IMG/VR virus record: IMGVR_UViG_3300043419_000606
Span: 1-31,458 of that record
Direction: 5' to 3' (one strand)
Origin: a virus
DNA: 31,458 nucleotides
Both the position numbers and the translations under genes were made by a program. The notes under the pieces were generated by a model. The model made no database searches. It worked only from the letters and a program-made list of their open reading frames with translations, and was not told where the DNA came from. Shown one piece after another: positions 1 through 8,041 of this stretch. Within the stretch, counting starts at the first letter, position 1. Every line of letters begins with the position of its first letter.

Positions 1-193
1 AACTCATAATCTATTTAAATTATTTAATGTATTTTTTAAGCAACTTTCAGCCTCGAAAATACCCGAGTCAGCGCTCACTCTCGCTTTGAAAGATTTTATT
101 AAATTACTAACAAATCGATCAATAAAATTATTTTTCCCAAGTCCTAATCCTAAGCCGTTCATTACTTTCCTCTTAAATATGCGATTACTTTCC
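1..193. repeat. Left copy of the terminal near-identical repeat
   Basis: This segment matches 31265-31458 at the other end of the window. The first 127 bases are identical. The rest carries five substitutions and one single-base indel. The match runs to both physical ends of the window, as expected if the sequence is the linear form of a circular or circularly permuted genome of about 31,264 bp. Joining base 31264 to base 1 restores an uninterrupted fibre gene. The differences argue against an exact packaged terminal repeat and for strain variation in the overlap, although a true duplication cannot be excluded. Confidence 0.8.
4..162 (-). CDS. 52-residue protein with conserved virion motif (copy 1)
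   Basis: Small protein starting MNGLGLGLGK. Residues 22-49 (from IKSF to LNNL, with R-V at 28-29, G-x-F-E around 34-37 and C-L at 41-42) closely match residues 22-49 of the 728-residue tail protein at 8038-10224. The start ATG overlaps the stop of the 87-residue gene as TAATG. Its own stop overlaps the next ATG (ATGA), which is the first codon of the LamG-like fibre gene across the circular junction. That position suggests a small fibre-associated or attachment protein. Its function is not known. A second allele is at 31268-31426 and differs at one residue (Asn12 here, Thr12 there). Confidence 0.75.
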   Translation of the reverse strand: MNGLGLGLGKNNFIDRFVSNLIKSFKARVSADSGIFEAESCLKNTLNNLNRL

Positions 194-425
194 CAGTTAC
201 CGAAGTAACGGCCAAATCTCCATAAATTGACATTCCGGCTAATAAAGTTATTGTCGCACTTGCAGCTCCGTAACGAGTTGAAGTAACTCCAATCGTGCTG
301 TCTTCCAAAGCCATAATAGTAGCGAAACGCTCTCCGGCAATTGATGCTCCCGTTAGTATTCTAAATCCAAAATCTCCAAACTCTGCCACTTGGTACTCGT
401 GGTCTGTTCTAATATCTACGCTCAT
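162..425 (-). CDS. Small structural-region protein of unknown function
   Basis: An 87-residue protein rich in Ala, Gly, Thr and beta-forming residues, with no signal peptide or membrane span, ending in a short basic tail. It lies between the head-tail adaptor and fibre genes, so a virion role such as decoration, adaptor or fibre attachment is plausible. That is inferred from position only. Its 5' end overlaps the 35-residue ORF by 17 bases, and its TAA shares a base with the ATG of the next gene. The last codons of a second allele, with two synonymous changes, are at the right edge of the window. Confidence 0.75.
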   Translation of the reverse strand: MSVDIRTDHEYQVAEFGDFGFRILTGASIAGERFATIMALEDSTIGVTSTRYGAASATITLLAGMSIYGDLAVTSVTGKVIAYLRGK

Positions 426-516
426 CTTTTTTTATTTTATTGTTATTGTTTAATTTAACTATGAATTTTTTTAATTTCTTAATATTTACCTCAGTTCTTT
501 TGTCTGTCTTCCTCAT
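409..516 (-). CDS. Very basic 35-residue protein
   Basis: An ORF beginning MRKTDKRTEV starts two bases after the stop of the adaptor gene and ends inside the start of the 87-residue gene. It fills the only gap in this operon. About 14 of 35 residues are Lys or Arg, with an Asn run near the middle. The tight spacing on both sides supports translation by coupling, but the length is small and the composition is simple. Function unknown. Confidence 0.5.
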   Translation of the reverse strand: MRKTDKRTEVNIKKLKKFIVKLNNNNKIKKDERRY

Positions 517-517
517 T

Positions 518-1027
518 CTAATATGGTTTATCGAGCCACCACTTTCCGCAAATTAAATTTGATCTCATAGGGTTGACTATGTTTGTCGAACTACTTACGT
601 ACTCCGGTAAATTGAATTTATACAACCACCTTAACATCCGATCTTGGTACATTTCCGACTTTAATCTCATATTATTAACGAGATAGTCAACTTCGGTCTT
701 ATCTACGGCCACCGAGTTATCCGGTTGCGCTTTGAAAATACCGTTGTTATTTACTTTATAAGCTCCGATCAATAAATATTCAACCGCTGCCGCTGCAATT
801 ATAAAAGGTACAATATATCCCTCATATAAAGTCAAATAATCTCCCTCTAAGTCGTCGTTTTCAAAGTCTAAGCAAATTTTATTATAAAGAGTTTCCCCTA
901 AAATCTCCTCAAGTCTTATCCTTTGAGCGTCTGCGATGCATGGAATATATAAATCAATATCAATATTCCCACCTAAAAGCGTGTTTTTAGTTAATTCGTT
1001 CTCTCTTAAAAGTATTGTCGTTGCCAT
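518..1027 (-). CDS. Head-tail adaptor (DUF6712-like)
   Basis: A 169-residue protein that I read as the adaptor family common in Bacteroidota phages (DUF6712-like). An N-terminal stretch after LGGNIDIDLY includes the helix IADAQRIRLEEILGE, followed by a hydrophobic Ala-rich helix near residues 75-88. It starts at the base where the portal gene ends (1-base overlap), the usual place for a connector that docks under the portal ring. A role in closing the filled head and receiving the tail is known for such adaptors. The assignment here rests on sequence resemblance and position. Confidence 0.7.
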   Translation of the reverse strand: MATTILLRENELTKNTLLGGNIDIDLYIPCIADAQRIRLEEILGETLYNKICLDFENDDLEGDYLTLYEGYIVPFIIAAAAVEYLLIGAYKVNNNGIFKAQPDNSVAVDKTEVDYLVNNMRLKSEMYQDRMLRWLYKFNLPEYVSSSTNIVNPMRSNLICGKWWLDKPY

Positions 1028-2949
1028 TATTGTCTATAATTTGGAGTTAATGACCAAAAATTGTTACTCGGAGAGGCAATTTGTGCCACCTCAATTTCAT
1101 TTTGCTGCCATTGCGCTTGAGGTCTGTCTGCCGGATCTAAGTCTAAAATCATTTTTCGAGCTTGGTTTACTGTTATTCTCTCGTTATTTTTACGCAAATA
1201 TATTTTTCTCATCCAAAAATGGTTACAATTTACGCCACCTTTGTAGAGCCAAATTGAGTAATTATCCGCTCCGTCCGGTCCAAGTCCAGGATTAACTACT
1301 TTCGTCTCCGCAATTGTTATGTCTTCCTTGCGATAAGTACGCCCAGCGCTTACCATTTTGCTACAAAATTCTCTCTCCGCTCCCAAACTACCCTCGTAAG
1401 AATAACGTATCTTAAAAAGCTCCGTATCTTGTTCGCTCGTTACGTTTGGAAAACTTGCAAATGATCTCGCTAAGTTCAAAGTTATTTCGTTAATCTCTAA
1501 GTCTTGAGTCACCGGTATTGCGTCAATCTCAATCCACTCGTCCTCGTTTACAATTTCGCCCATTTCAATTAAAGCGTCTGCAACCTCTGAAAGTCCGTTG
1601 TCGTCTTTTGAACAGCAAATTTGTTGACTTGCTAATTGTGTTATCGGTGCGGGTTGGTTACTAAATAATGATTGAGCAACCGCTGCCGGAATGTTAAGGA
1701 ATTGAACTAAGAAAACTATCGCTTGCTCGGTTGTCAAAATACCCTCTTTTACTTTTGCAAATATGTCAATCGCTGAGCTAATTTGCGCACCGTTGTAAGA
1801 TATTGCAGCGTCGTTGGTTACCGTTGCAACTTCCGCACCGGTTGAGTCAGTTACTATCTCGGCCATTACTTCCTCAGCTCTTAGGCTTTCGAATTGTAAG
1901 TCCAAAGTAATTCCGTTAACGGCGAAAACCTCCATTAAACCGTCTAAAATAATTTCCTGTTTTGGTTTGATTACATTAATCATTAACTCAGCAAAACCAA
2001 CTTTAATCTCCTCAGCGTTTGAACTAAAACCGTTTGCCTCTTTTATCCCTACTAACATCGGAGACGTTAATTTATGAGAGGTGCAAAGTTGTTGTCTCGC
2101 CTCAGTACTTAAATAAGCATATTGCTGGTGAGCGTCCGATACTTCTAAGGCCGAAATTGTGATCTCGCTATCTTTGTTATCGTTCCAATTTAAAAAGAAA
2201 GCTCCGGCGTTTTGTGATCCGGTTAAGTGGTTACGAATTTGTCGAGTATTCTCTTGAATAGTCTCGGCGCTTTCTTGGATACCGCAATTCATATTTATAA
2301 TATGACCGAATGACAATCCCTTTTGAATGTGATTGATTGAGTAGTTACTTATTTCCTCCTCCATACGCGCCCACGAAATTCCGGAAACGTAACTTGGATT
2401 GCTATAATAAAATTGGCCTACCTGATAATCTCTAAAAATGAAAATTTCAGAGCGTTCGCCTAAGCCGTCACCAAAACCAAAAGCGTCAAAGCGCTCCGGC
2501 TTGTATTTATTTACATTTGCGAAATCATAACTATAATAATATCCGGTAATGTCTCCCTCTTCATTTGCAACCTCTGGAGCAATCCTTTGCTTAGCAATAT
2601 GAAAACATCTTTGGATTTTATTATTGATATATTTTACCTCAATAGACGCCTCTCCAAACATTTCAAAATCCTTGCATATTTTACGCAAATCTTTTTTTGA
2701 AACTAACGACATAATCGCCGCCCACTCGCTTGGCTTTTTTGCTTTGTCGTCTGAGGTTAAACCCTTACCATAAATAAACTGACTATAAGAGTCAATTATC
2801 GCCGAGTTAGTTGGTGATCCATTGTAAGCGTCAATAATAACCTGATAAAAGCTGTTTTTATCTCCGTTCAAAACCCACTTTTTACCGCTCACCTCTTTAA
2901 TCTCGGGACGAATGTAGTTTGATAGGTTTATAATTTGTAATTTCTCCAT
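1027..2949 (-). CDS. Portal protein with C-terminal Cys/His domain
   Basis: A 640-residue protein whose first ~400 residues have the features of phage portals: an early YNGSPTNSAIIDSYSQFIYG segment, a central region with YYYSYDFANVNKYKP, and helices around TEARQQLCTSHKLTSPMLVG. The portal forms the dodecameric ring through which DNA enters the capsid. A region after residue ~455 is extra. From about 502 it carries E-F-C (Cys529), TYRKEDI, NPGLGPDGADNYSIWLYKGG and CNHFW (Cys575, His577). I recognise this as a conserved module in Bacteroidota phages that may correspond to a minor head-protein function. It starts four bases after the 102-residue gene and leads directly into the adaptor. Confidence 0.85.
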   Translation of the reverse strand: MEKLQIINLSNYIRPEIKEVSGKKWVLNGDKNSFYQVIIDAYNGSPTNSAIIDSYSQFIYGKGLTSDDKAKKPSEWAAIMSLVSKKDLRKICKDFEMFGEASIEVKYINNKIQRCFHIAKQRIAPEVANEEGDITGYYYSYDFANVNKYKPERFDAFGFGDGLGERSEIFIFRDYQVGQFYYSNPSYVSGISWARMEEEISNYSINHIQKGLSFGHIINMNCGIQESAETIQENTRQIRNHLTGSQNAGAFFLNWNDNKDSEITISALEVSDAHQQYAYLSTEARQQLCTSHKLTSPMLVGIKEANGFSSNAEEIKVGFAELMINVIKPKQEIILDGLMEVFAVNGITLDLQFESLRAEEVMAEIVTDSTGAEVATVTNDAAISYNGAQISSAIDIFAKVKEGILTTEQAIVFLVQFLNIPAAVAQSLFSNQPAPITQLASQQICCSKDDNGLSEVADALIEMGEIVNEDEWIEIDAIPVTQDLEINEITLNLARSFASFPNVTSEQDTELFKIRYSYEGSLGAEREFCSKMVSAGRTYRKEDITIAETKVVNPGLGPDGADNYSIWLYKGGVNCNHFWMRKIYLRKNNERITVNQARKMILDLDPADRPQAQWQQNEIEVAQIASPSNNFWSLTPNYRQ

Positions 2950-2953
2950 AAAT

Positions 2954-3262
2954 TTATACTTTTAAAACTCCTTTGTTGAGTTCAAAATTCTCAAGGTCGG
3001 TTTGTGCGGTTGCAAAAGCCTTGCCTCTATATATTAAAACGTCGTCTTCATTAATTGTAATCTCAAAACTTTGCCCCTCTTTTAGTATTGGCTCGTCAAA
3101 TTGCAAAGTCATTATATTATTTGAATAAGATACCGACAAAAAATCGACATTATAAGTAATATCTCTAAGCTCATCGCGTAAAAAAAACGTCAATTCGCCC
3201 TCGTTATAATTACGAGGAATGCACTTAAATTGGTAAGGCGCTGTTAAATTAAATATCCACAT
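2954..3262 (-). CDS. Hypothetical protein, first gene of the portal operon
   Basis: A 102-residue protein, mostly predicted beta strands (N-terminus MWIFNLTAPYQFKCIPRNYN), with no membrane segment. The acidic IIe-Asn-Glu-Asp-Asp turn near residues 71-75 and alternating hydrophobic pattern suggest a small beta-sandwich virion or assembly protein. It lies just downstream of a terminator and a copy of the late motif, and five bases before the portal gene. Product not recognised. Confidence 0.75.
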   Translation of the reverse strand: MWIFNLTAPYQFKCIPRNYNEGELTFFLRDELRDITYNVDFLSVSYSNNIMTLQFDEPILKEGQSFEITINEDDVLIYRGKAFATAQTDLENFELNKGVLKV

Positions 3263-3300
3263 ATTAATATAACTAAAAAAAACCGTTTTGTAACAAAAAA
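3261..3300 (-). promoter_or_regulatory. Candidate late promoter, copy A
   Basis: On the minus strand this reads ACAAAAC, ten bases rich in T, then AGTTATATTAATATG, where the last ATG is the start of the 102-residue gene. The same two boxes with the same 10-base spacing occur at 5943, 13046 and 15990. It lies immediately after a terminator, as expected for a new transcription unit. If the GTTATA box is a -10-like element, the transcript would start at or very near the ATG. Confidence 0.55.
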
Positions 3301-3316
3301 AGCCACCGAAGTGACT
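3295..3316 (-). terminator. Intrinsic terminator with TTCG tetraloop
   Basis: On the minus strand AGTCAC-TTCG-GTGGCT forms a 6 bp stem (one G-U pair) capped by a very stable UUCG loop, followed by a T run. It lies 28 bases past the stop of the candidate tail tube gene. An A run on the other side would let it act in both directions, though no plus-strand gene needs it. Confidence 0.8.
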
Positions 3317-3343
3317 TTTTTTTAAACAAACTATGAAAGAAAA

Positions 3344-3868
3344 TTAGGAAACAACCACGTCGCTAACCAAAGCCATTAATGCGCTTTTAGTTGCTGAGTC
3401 CAAAAATGGACTTAAATTGCTCTCTTCTCCGGCAATTGTCAAAGTGAAACCTGATAAATCAGCTCCAGCTCCTCCGGTTACTTTTGTGCAGTTTGACATT
3501 GTTCCGTTAGCTGCACCAACTAAAAGAATATTTCCATTATAATCCTCAACGAAAACGTAAGGACGAGACGCACAAATTAATTGAATTTGACCTTGCAAGT
3601 CAGCCGATAATTTTGGAAGTGTAACCGCTAACGATTGAGCGTTTAAAAATGTTCCGTTATCCTGTGAGCTTGTTCCGGTTTCTGTTAATGTATTTGTGGT
3701 CGCTTTAACTTCGTATTTGAAAACTTCGTCCAAAGATCCCAAGCTCGTAACTTGGTGCGCTGCGATAACAAAACCATAATCGTCATAATTGGCGAAATAT
3801 AGATTTTTGTAACCACCTCTTTGATCTTTGCATCCTAAAAGTTTTCCTTTTGATATAAGACAAGACAT
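3344..3868 (-). CDS. Candidate major tail tube protein
   Basis: A 174-residue, beta-rich, small-residue-rich protein beginning MSCLISKGKLLGCKDQRGG. It has many Thr, Ser, Ala and Gly residues and no membrane span. Its size and composition suit a tail tube subunit, which polymerises around the tape measure. It follows the major capsid gene and is bracketed by two hairpin terminators (3889-3914 and 3295-3316), so it may be expressed as a separate abundant message or by read-through. A secondary head protein is the main alternative. Confidence 0.6.
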   Translation of the reverse strand: MSCLISKGKLLGCKDQRGGYKNLYFANYDDYGFVIAAHQVTSLGSLDEVFKYEVKATTNTLTETGTSSQDNGTFLNAQSLAVTLPKLSADLQGQIQLICASRPYVFVEDYNGNILLVGAANGTMSNCTKVTGGAGADLSGFTLTIAGEESNLSPFLDSATKSALMALVSDVVVS

Positions 3869-3888
3869 ATATTTTGAGTTTTTTTATT

Positions 3889-3914
3889 AAAAACCGCCCA
3901 AGTTAATGAGCGGT
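3889..3914 (-). terminator. Hairpin terminator after the capsid gene
   Basis: On the minus strand ACCGCTCA and TTGGGCGGT pair in an 8 bp stem (one G-U) around a 6-base loop, followed by a short T run. It lies 16 bases after the capsid stop codon. The T run is only about five bases, so termination may be partial and let some transcripts reach the tail tube gene. Confidence 0.65.
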
Positions 3915-3929
3915 ATTTGTGTTAATTAA

Positions 3930-4829
3930 TTAGTCTAAAGATAACCAAACGATCTCCTCAGCGTTGTAATATCCAACACCTACAGCGTAAACCACTTTCC
4001 CTCTAACTTTACCAGTCAATAAACCGATTTCGTCTTCGTCAACAAGTGCCACTTGGTTGTAGTCAGCTGTTAAACCTGTAGCGAAAACTAAGTTTTTACG
4101 CTCGTAGATAACTACTGAGTTACTTGGTAATCCGTTCAATACAGTTAACGTGTGACGTCCAAAAGCCAATGGAAAGTCAGAGTTTCCGTTTCCATAAACG
4201 ATACCTTGAGTAGATAAGTAAAAAGCGTATGCTTGAGCAACGTCCGGAGAAACCGCAACGATTAACTCTTTATTTCTCAAAGCAACTGGCACAGCGTTTA
4301 AAGCTGGTTTCAAATATTTAGGCAATACGTTTGCCTCAGTAACCGCAGCGTCAGCAGTTGGTTTGTTTACGTCAGCATCGTCAGCGAATAAAGTTAAGAA
4401 ACCGTCAAAGTTAGTAGACGATTGCCACATATCAGTTTCTAATTTTTCACCGATAGCTCCTAAAACTTCCGCTTGGATTGCGTCCATAATATCGCTAGGT
4501 GCTGTTCCGTTAGCAGCTCCCGCTCCCATAATTCCGTCAGACCAAGTCTGTCTGAAATCTTCTTTACAAACGTCAAAATCATTTTTGAATTTGAAAGGCT
4601 CGATAGTGTTTTCGTTTAATACGATAGTCCCAGCTGGTGCAAATCCGCAAGTGTATGCAGTTGTCCCGTCTGTGTAAGCGATTTTTCTTAATGATAATTT
4701 GAAATTAACATTTTCAGCGATAGTAACCGCGTTTTTTTCTATTGTGTCAATAGTTTTGAACGCTTGACCGATAATTGCACCGGCTGCCGTTCCATTGTAG
4801 TTTGATGATACAGTTGTAGTTGTAGGCAT
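3930..4829 (-). CDS. Major capsid protein
   Basis: A 299-residue protein beginning MPTTTTVSSNYNG, directly after the protease/scaffold gene (6-base gap), the standard partner of a major capsid protein. The sequence has a Gly/Ala-rich N-terminal arm, a central region with FKNDFDVCKEDFRQTW and helices after DAIQAEVLGAIGEKLE, and a beta-rich C-terminal half ending VGVGYYNAEEIVWLSLD. This fits an HK97-type fold, but the family is inferred from context and overall pattern. It is followed by a hairpin terminator, as is common for abundant capsid transcripts. Confidence 0.8.
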   Translation of the reverse strand: MPTTTTVSSNYNGTAAGAIIGQAFKTIDTIEKNAVTIAENVNFKLSLRKIAYTDGTTAYTCGFAPAGTIVLNENTIEPFKFKNDFDVCKEDFRQTWSDGIMGAGAANGTAPSDIMDAIQAEVLGAIGEKLETDMWQSSTNFDGFLTLFADDADVNKPTADAAVTEANVLPKYLKPALNAVPVALRNKELIVAVSPDVAQAYAFYLSTQGIVYGNGNSDFPLAFGRHTLTVLNGLPSNSVVIYERKNLVFATGLTADYNQVALVDEDEIGLLTGKVRGKVVYAVGVGYYNAEEIVWLSLD

Positions 4830-4835
4830 TTTTTT

Positions 4836-5945
4836 TTAATTTTTTAAGTTATTTAATATTTTTTGTGATCTCGAAAGTTTCACGTTTTTGTTTGAAGTTT
4901 GAGCAACTTCCGGCTTTGCTTTTGTTGACGCTTTCACTTCAACTTGAGTAGTTTTAACCTCAGCAATTTGAGCGCTTAACTCTGTTCTAATAGCCTCGAT
5001 TTGTTTTGAAACCTCAACGCTCATATTGGTAACGATAGCTTTTATCATTTCCTCAGTAGTCATTGCAACTTCAACCTCAACCTCAGCCTCCGGAGTTTCA
5101 ACTTCCTCAACCATTGCGTCTTTAATTTCAGCAATCATTCCCTCTTCGGTGATTACTAAAATTCTTCCGTCTTCAAGTTCATGCTCTCCAATTGGAGCAG
5201 CAACTTTGTCACCATTTTCAGCAACGATAAAAACCGCTTTTCCAGCCTCGAAAGACTCAGCCTCTAAAATAGTCACACCGTCTTTTAGCATCATTGTAGC
5301 CATTGTAACCTCAACGGTTTCAACAACTTCAACTTGCTCTGCCTCGCTCGATAATTTTACCGACGCGAAACCGTCTTTTATCGCGTTAACGATACTTTCT
5401 AAATTCATATTGATTTCTGTTTTTAAATTTACTTTCTCCATATCAAAGACTCCGTCAATCGAAAATCCTTTGACTTTACCAGTCTTTACGTAGTCGTTCC
5501 AAATCTCGTCATTATTGACTTTCATTGCAGCGTACCAAGTTCCGATTGGCTCATTAAATCCGTGCATTACGGACTTATCGTGTACCTCGTCCTCTTTTAT
5601 CCAAGTTTCAACAAATGTCACGTTTTCAATTTGCTTTCCTGAGTGTTCAATAGTTGAGTTGTTCTGATATCCTTGACTACTGAAATTTTGTTGAACTTGT
5701 TTAATCGTTTCTTTTGGAAATACGATATTAAATTCGTGACCGTCTTGTACTCTATAAATTGGTTGGTTTGGTATTAATACCGCACCTAATAAAATCCTTT
5801 GCTCCTCGTTTATAGTTGCAAGTTTGATTTCCTTTTGTTTTGATAAGGTTACAAATTGAACTTCAATTGCCGGATCACTAACTAACGAGATTGCATAAAC
5901 TCCCTCGTTATCCTCTTCGTTAAATAAAACTTTGTAAGTCTCCAT
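4836..5945 (-). CDS. Prohead protease (XkdF-like) fused to scaffold region
   Basis: A 369-residue protein. Residues 1-170 resemble the XkdF-like putative serine protease family. A His lies in STIEHSGK (His101), VETWI is near 113-117, and GFSIDG holds the likely nucleophile Ser162. Residues ~180-369 are acidic and Glu/Val-rich with coiled-coil character, ending in a basic tail, as expected for an internal scaffold removed by the protease. It sits just before the capsid gene and is headed by a copy of the late motif. The catalytic residues are my reading of the alignment pattern and are not proven. Confidence 0.75.
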   Translation of the reverse strand: METYKVLFNEEDNEGVYAISLVSDPAIEVQFVTLSKQKEIKLATINEEQRILLGAVLIPNQPIYRVQDGHEFNIVFPKETIKQVQQNFSSQGYQNNSTIEHSGKQIENVTFVETWIKEDEVHDKSVMHGFNEPIGTWYAAMKVNNDEIWNDYVKTGKVKGFSIDGVFDMEKVNLKTEINMNLESIVNAIKDGFASVKLSSEAEQVEVVETVEVTMATMMLKDGVTILEAESFEAGKAVFIVAENGDKVAAPIGEHELEDGRILVITEEGMIAEIKDAMVEEVETPEAEVEVEVAMTTEEMIKAIVTNMSVEVSKQIEAIRTELSAQIAEVKTTQVEVKASTKAKPEVAQTSNKNVKLSRSQKILNNLKN

Positions 5946-5979
5946 ATTACTATAACTTTTTTTTATTGTTTTGTTATAA
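5943..5979 (-). promoter_or_regulatory. Candidate late promoter, copy C
   Basis: The minus strand reads ACAAAAC, ten bases, then AGTTATAGTAATATG, ending at the start codon of the protease/scaffold gene. A second half-copy (A8 then GTTATA) lies about 57 bases upstream at 6007-6020, without the ACAAAAC box. The element heads the protease-capsid transcription unit. Confidence 0.5.
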
Positions 5980-6020
5980 ACTTTTTACATTAAATTTCAA
6001 TTTAATGATATAACTTTTTT

Positions 6021-7913
6021 TTAAATCGATGCGTTTGTTATTACGTTGCGATCCATTGCCTGAGCTGTGGTAACATCCGACGCTACGACATAACTTCTTT
6101 GAGGCGTTTGAGTTTGTTGGCCTATTGTTTGAGCGAGTTGGTTTGTTGAACTCGATCCAACCGTGTTGAAACTCGGCGCTGTCATACTCGGAGCGCTACC
6201 TCCACTCGGAGCGCTACCTCCACCGCCACCACCTCCGCCAGGAATTTGAACTGATACGATATCCTGTACCGCTTTAAATCCTGTCGCTGCGATTATAGCA
6301 ACGTTGGCAATTTTCAATCCAATTTCAAAAGGAGTGACGGTCTTGGTTGCAAGTTCCGCCGTAATACCCTGATAGGTATTTATCAAAGCGGCTGCCGCTG
6401 CCATTGCCTTTCCGGCTGCCGTATTTTTCCCCAATAAGTCAGCGCCTTTGTTTAAGGTTTCCGCAGTCTTAGCAAATAAGGCTTGCTTTGCCGCTGCCGT
6501 CTTTTTAGCCAATTCAATCTCTGCATCTGCATTCTCCTTATCTGTTTTTTTCTTTTTATCGTTTGCGACAGCCTCCAAGTCTTCCAAGTCCGAAATGTGT
6601 TTCATTTCGAGATCAAAAGTACTTTGACCGGCCGCCTCTAAAATTGCTTTTTTCTCTTCGTATTCTCTTTGAAGTTTTTGAGTTGGAGTTTCTTGACTTT
6701 GAGCCAACTCGTCAATTATCTTTTGCGCGTCGTCTTGTCTTCTTTTTTCGGCATCGGCTTGAGACTTGTTTAAGTTCTCAATTGCTTTTATATCCTCTTC
6801 GTCTCTTTTCTTTTTATCCTCAATCGCTTTTAGTCTCGCCGTTTCTGCGTCGTCTTTTAATTTTTGAGTGTGTGTTTTTGTTTTATCCTCAACCTCTTTT
6901 TGATGAGTTGTTTGAGCTTGTAAAATTTCAACTTGGTGACGTCTTTGAATATCTCTCCTCTCGTCAAATGCTTTTTGTACGTTTTGGTTTTGTTTGTTAT
7001 AATCTAAAATTGCTTTATTAGTGGTTTCCTGTTGTTTTTTAATTACCTCCTCGTCCGCTCCCGCAGCTTTTAAAGACGCTAAATAATTCTTATTTTTTTC
7101 GTAGGTATTAAACGCAATCGCTCGTCCTGATTTTTCGTAAGCAATTTTCTCGTCAATCAATTTTAACTCTAAGGCTCTAATTGAGTCCGCACTCGCTCCG
7201 GATGCTTTGGCCATTGCCAACTCATTGGCTTGTTTTTTCTGTAATTCGTTTGAGTTACGTTCCAAAGTTTTGGATTGACTCTCTAAGGCTTTCTTATTTT
7301 CGTCAACCGCCTTAGTATTTGCAGCGGCAGCCGCTGAGCTTTCCTTAAAATAATTAACAAGTGCAACTCCGGCAGCAATCAAAGCGACAATTCCGGCCAC
7401 AATTGCTCCGATAGGGTTTGCCATTATAGCCGCATTCCAAAGCCATTGACCGGCTGTGACTAATTTTTGTACTATTGTGTAACTTTTAGCAACGGCAGCC
7501 AACTGTTTGAATGAGTCAACGCTTTCTCCAATCGTTTGCAATCCTTGAGACAAGGCCATTGCGGATTGAACTTTTAAAAGTGTTTGCTCTACTTCTTTGG
7601 ATTGATTACCGAATAATGTTTGCGCACCTTGTAACGCTGCAAAACCTCCGGCAACTCCAGCCAAAGAGGAACTTAACGCTTTGAATTTAGCATCCGGATT
7701 GAACGCATCCGTCAAAGCCTTAGCGTCTCCAATACGGTCTTTTAATTCGGCCGCTCTTTTTGCTGCATCGGCCGCCTCTTTGGAAGTAACTCCAAATTTA
7801 TCGGATAAGGTTGCAACTTCCGCCTGAGCTTGTCTTAATTGTGAGCGTAAACTTCCAACCCTTTCGTCAACGTTGCTCTCAATTTTTATATCAATTATTT
7901 TTTCAATCGCCAT
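6021..7913 (-). CDS. Tail tape measure protein
   Basis: A 630-residue protein with typical tape measure features: an N-terminal coiled coil (residues ~20-65), a hydrophobic segment around 166-188 (ANPIGAIVAGIVALIAAGVA), long Lys/Glu/Ala/Gln-rich coiled coil from ~195 to ~470, a second Ala-rich hydrophobic region near 500-555, and a Gly-rich linker near 565-580. Tape measures set tail length and may help DNA enter through the cell envelope. At this length a tail of roughly 90-95 nm would be expected by the usual rule of about 0.15 nm per residue. The start overlaps the 48-residue gene. Confidence 0.9.
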   Translation of the reverse strand: MAIEKIIDIKIESNVDERVGSLRSQLRQAQAEVATLSDKFGVTSKEAADAAKRAAELKDRIGDAKALTDAFNPDAKFKALSSSLAGVAGGFAALQGAQTLFGNQSKEVEQTLLKVQSAMALSQGLQTIGESVDSFKQLAAVAKSYTIVQKLVTAGQWLWNAAIMANPIGAIVAGIVALIAAGVALVNYFKESSAAAAANTKAVDENKKALESQSKTLERNSNELQKKQANELAMAKASGASADSIRALELKLIDEKIAYEKSGRAIAFNTYEKNKNYLASLKAAGADEEVIKKQQETTNKAILDYNKQNQNVQKAFDERRDIQRRHQVEILQAQTTHQKEVEDKTKTHTQKLKDDAETARLKAIEDKKKRDEEDIKAIENLNKSQADAEKRRQDDAQKIIDELAQSQETPTQKLQREYEEKKAILEAAGQSTFDLEMKHISDLEDLEAVANDKKKKTDKENADAEIELAKKTAAAKQALFAKTAETLNKGADLLGKNTAAGKAMAAAAALINTYQGITAELATKTVTPFEIGLKIANVAIIAATGFKAVQDIVSVQIPGGGGGGGGSAPSGGSAPSMTAPSFNTVGSSSTNQLAQTIGQQTQTPQRSYVVASDVTTAQAMDRNVITNASI

Positions 7914-8041
7914 TTCAATAAGTCTTTAAATTGTTGTAAATAGTTTTTTTTAAGTTCATATTTTCCTTTGGCGGATGCGATTATTTCATTGTGTTCGTAT
8001 TGCTCGGCGTGTTTGAGCATTTCTAAAATGTTATTTATCAT
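7895..8041 (-). CDS. 48-residue helical protein between tail genes
   Basis: An ORF beginning MINNILEMLKHAEQYEHNEI, highly charged and predicted all helix, ending LLKWRLKK. Its ATG overlaps the TGA of the 728-residue tail gene (ATGA), and its end overlaps the tape measure start by 19 bases. The overlaps on both sides fit a translated gene in the tail operon. Unknown function; a tape-measure or tail assembly helper is possible from position only. Confidence 0.65.
   Translation of the reverse strand: MINNILEMLKHAEQYEHNEIIASAKGKYELKKNYLQQFKDLLKWRLKK

Noticed and set aside
936-1295. Plus-strand ORF of 119 codons over adaptor and portal genes
   Set aside because: Crosses the junction of two supported minus-strand genes and has no family features.
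5026-5493. Plus-strand ORF of 155 codons over the protease/scaffold gene
   Set aside because: It is antisense to a well-supported gene, is low-complexity Ser/Thr/Ile-rich, and no other gene lies on the plus strand.
6563-7021. Plus-strand ORF of 152 codons over the tape measure gene
   Set aside because: Antisense reading of the Lys/Glu-rich coiled-coil region, giving Phe/Leu/Arg-rich sequence typical of a shadow frame.
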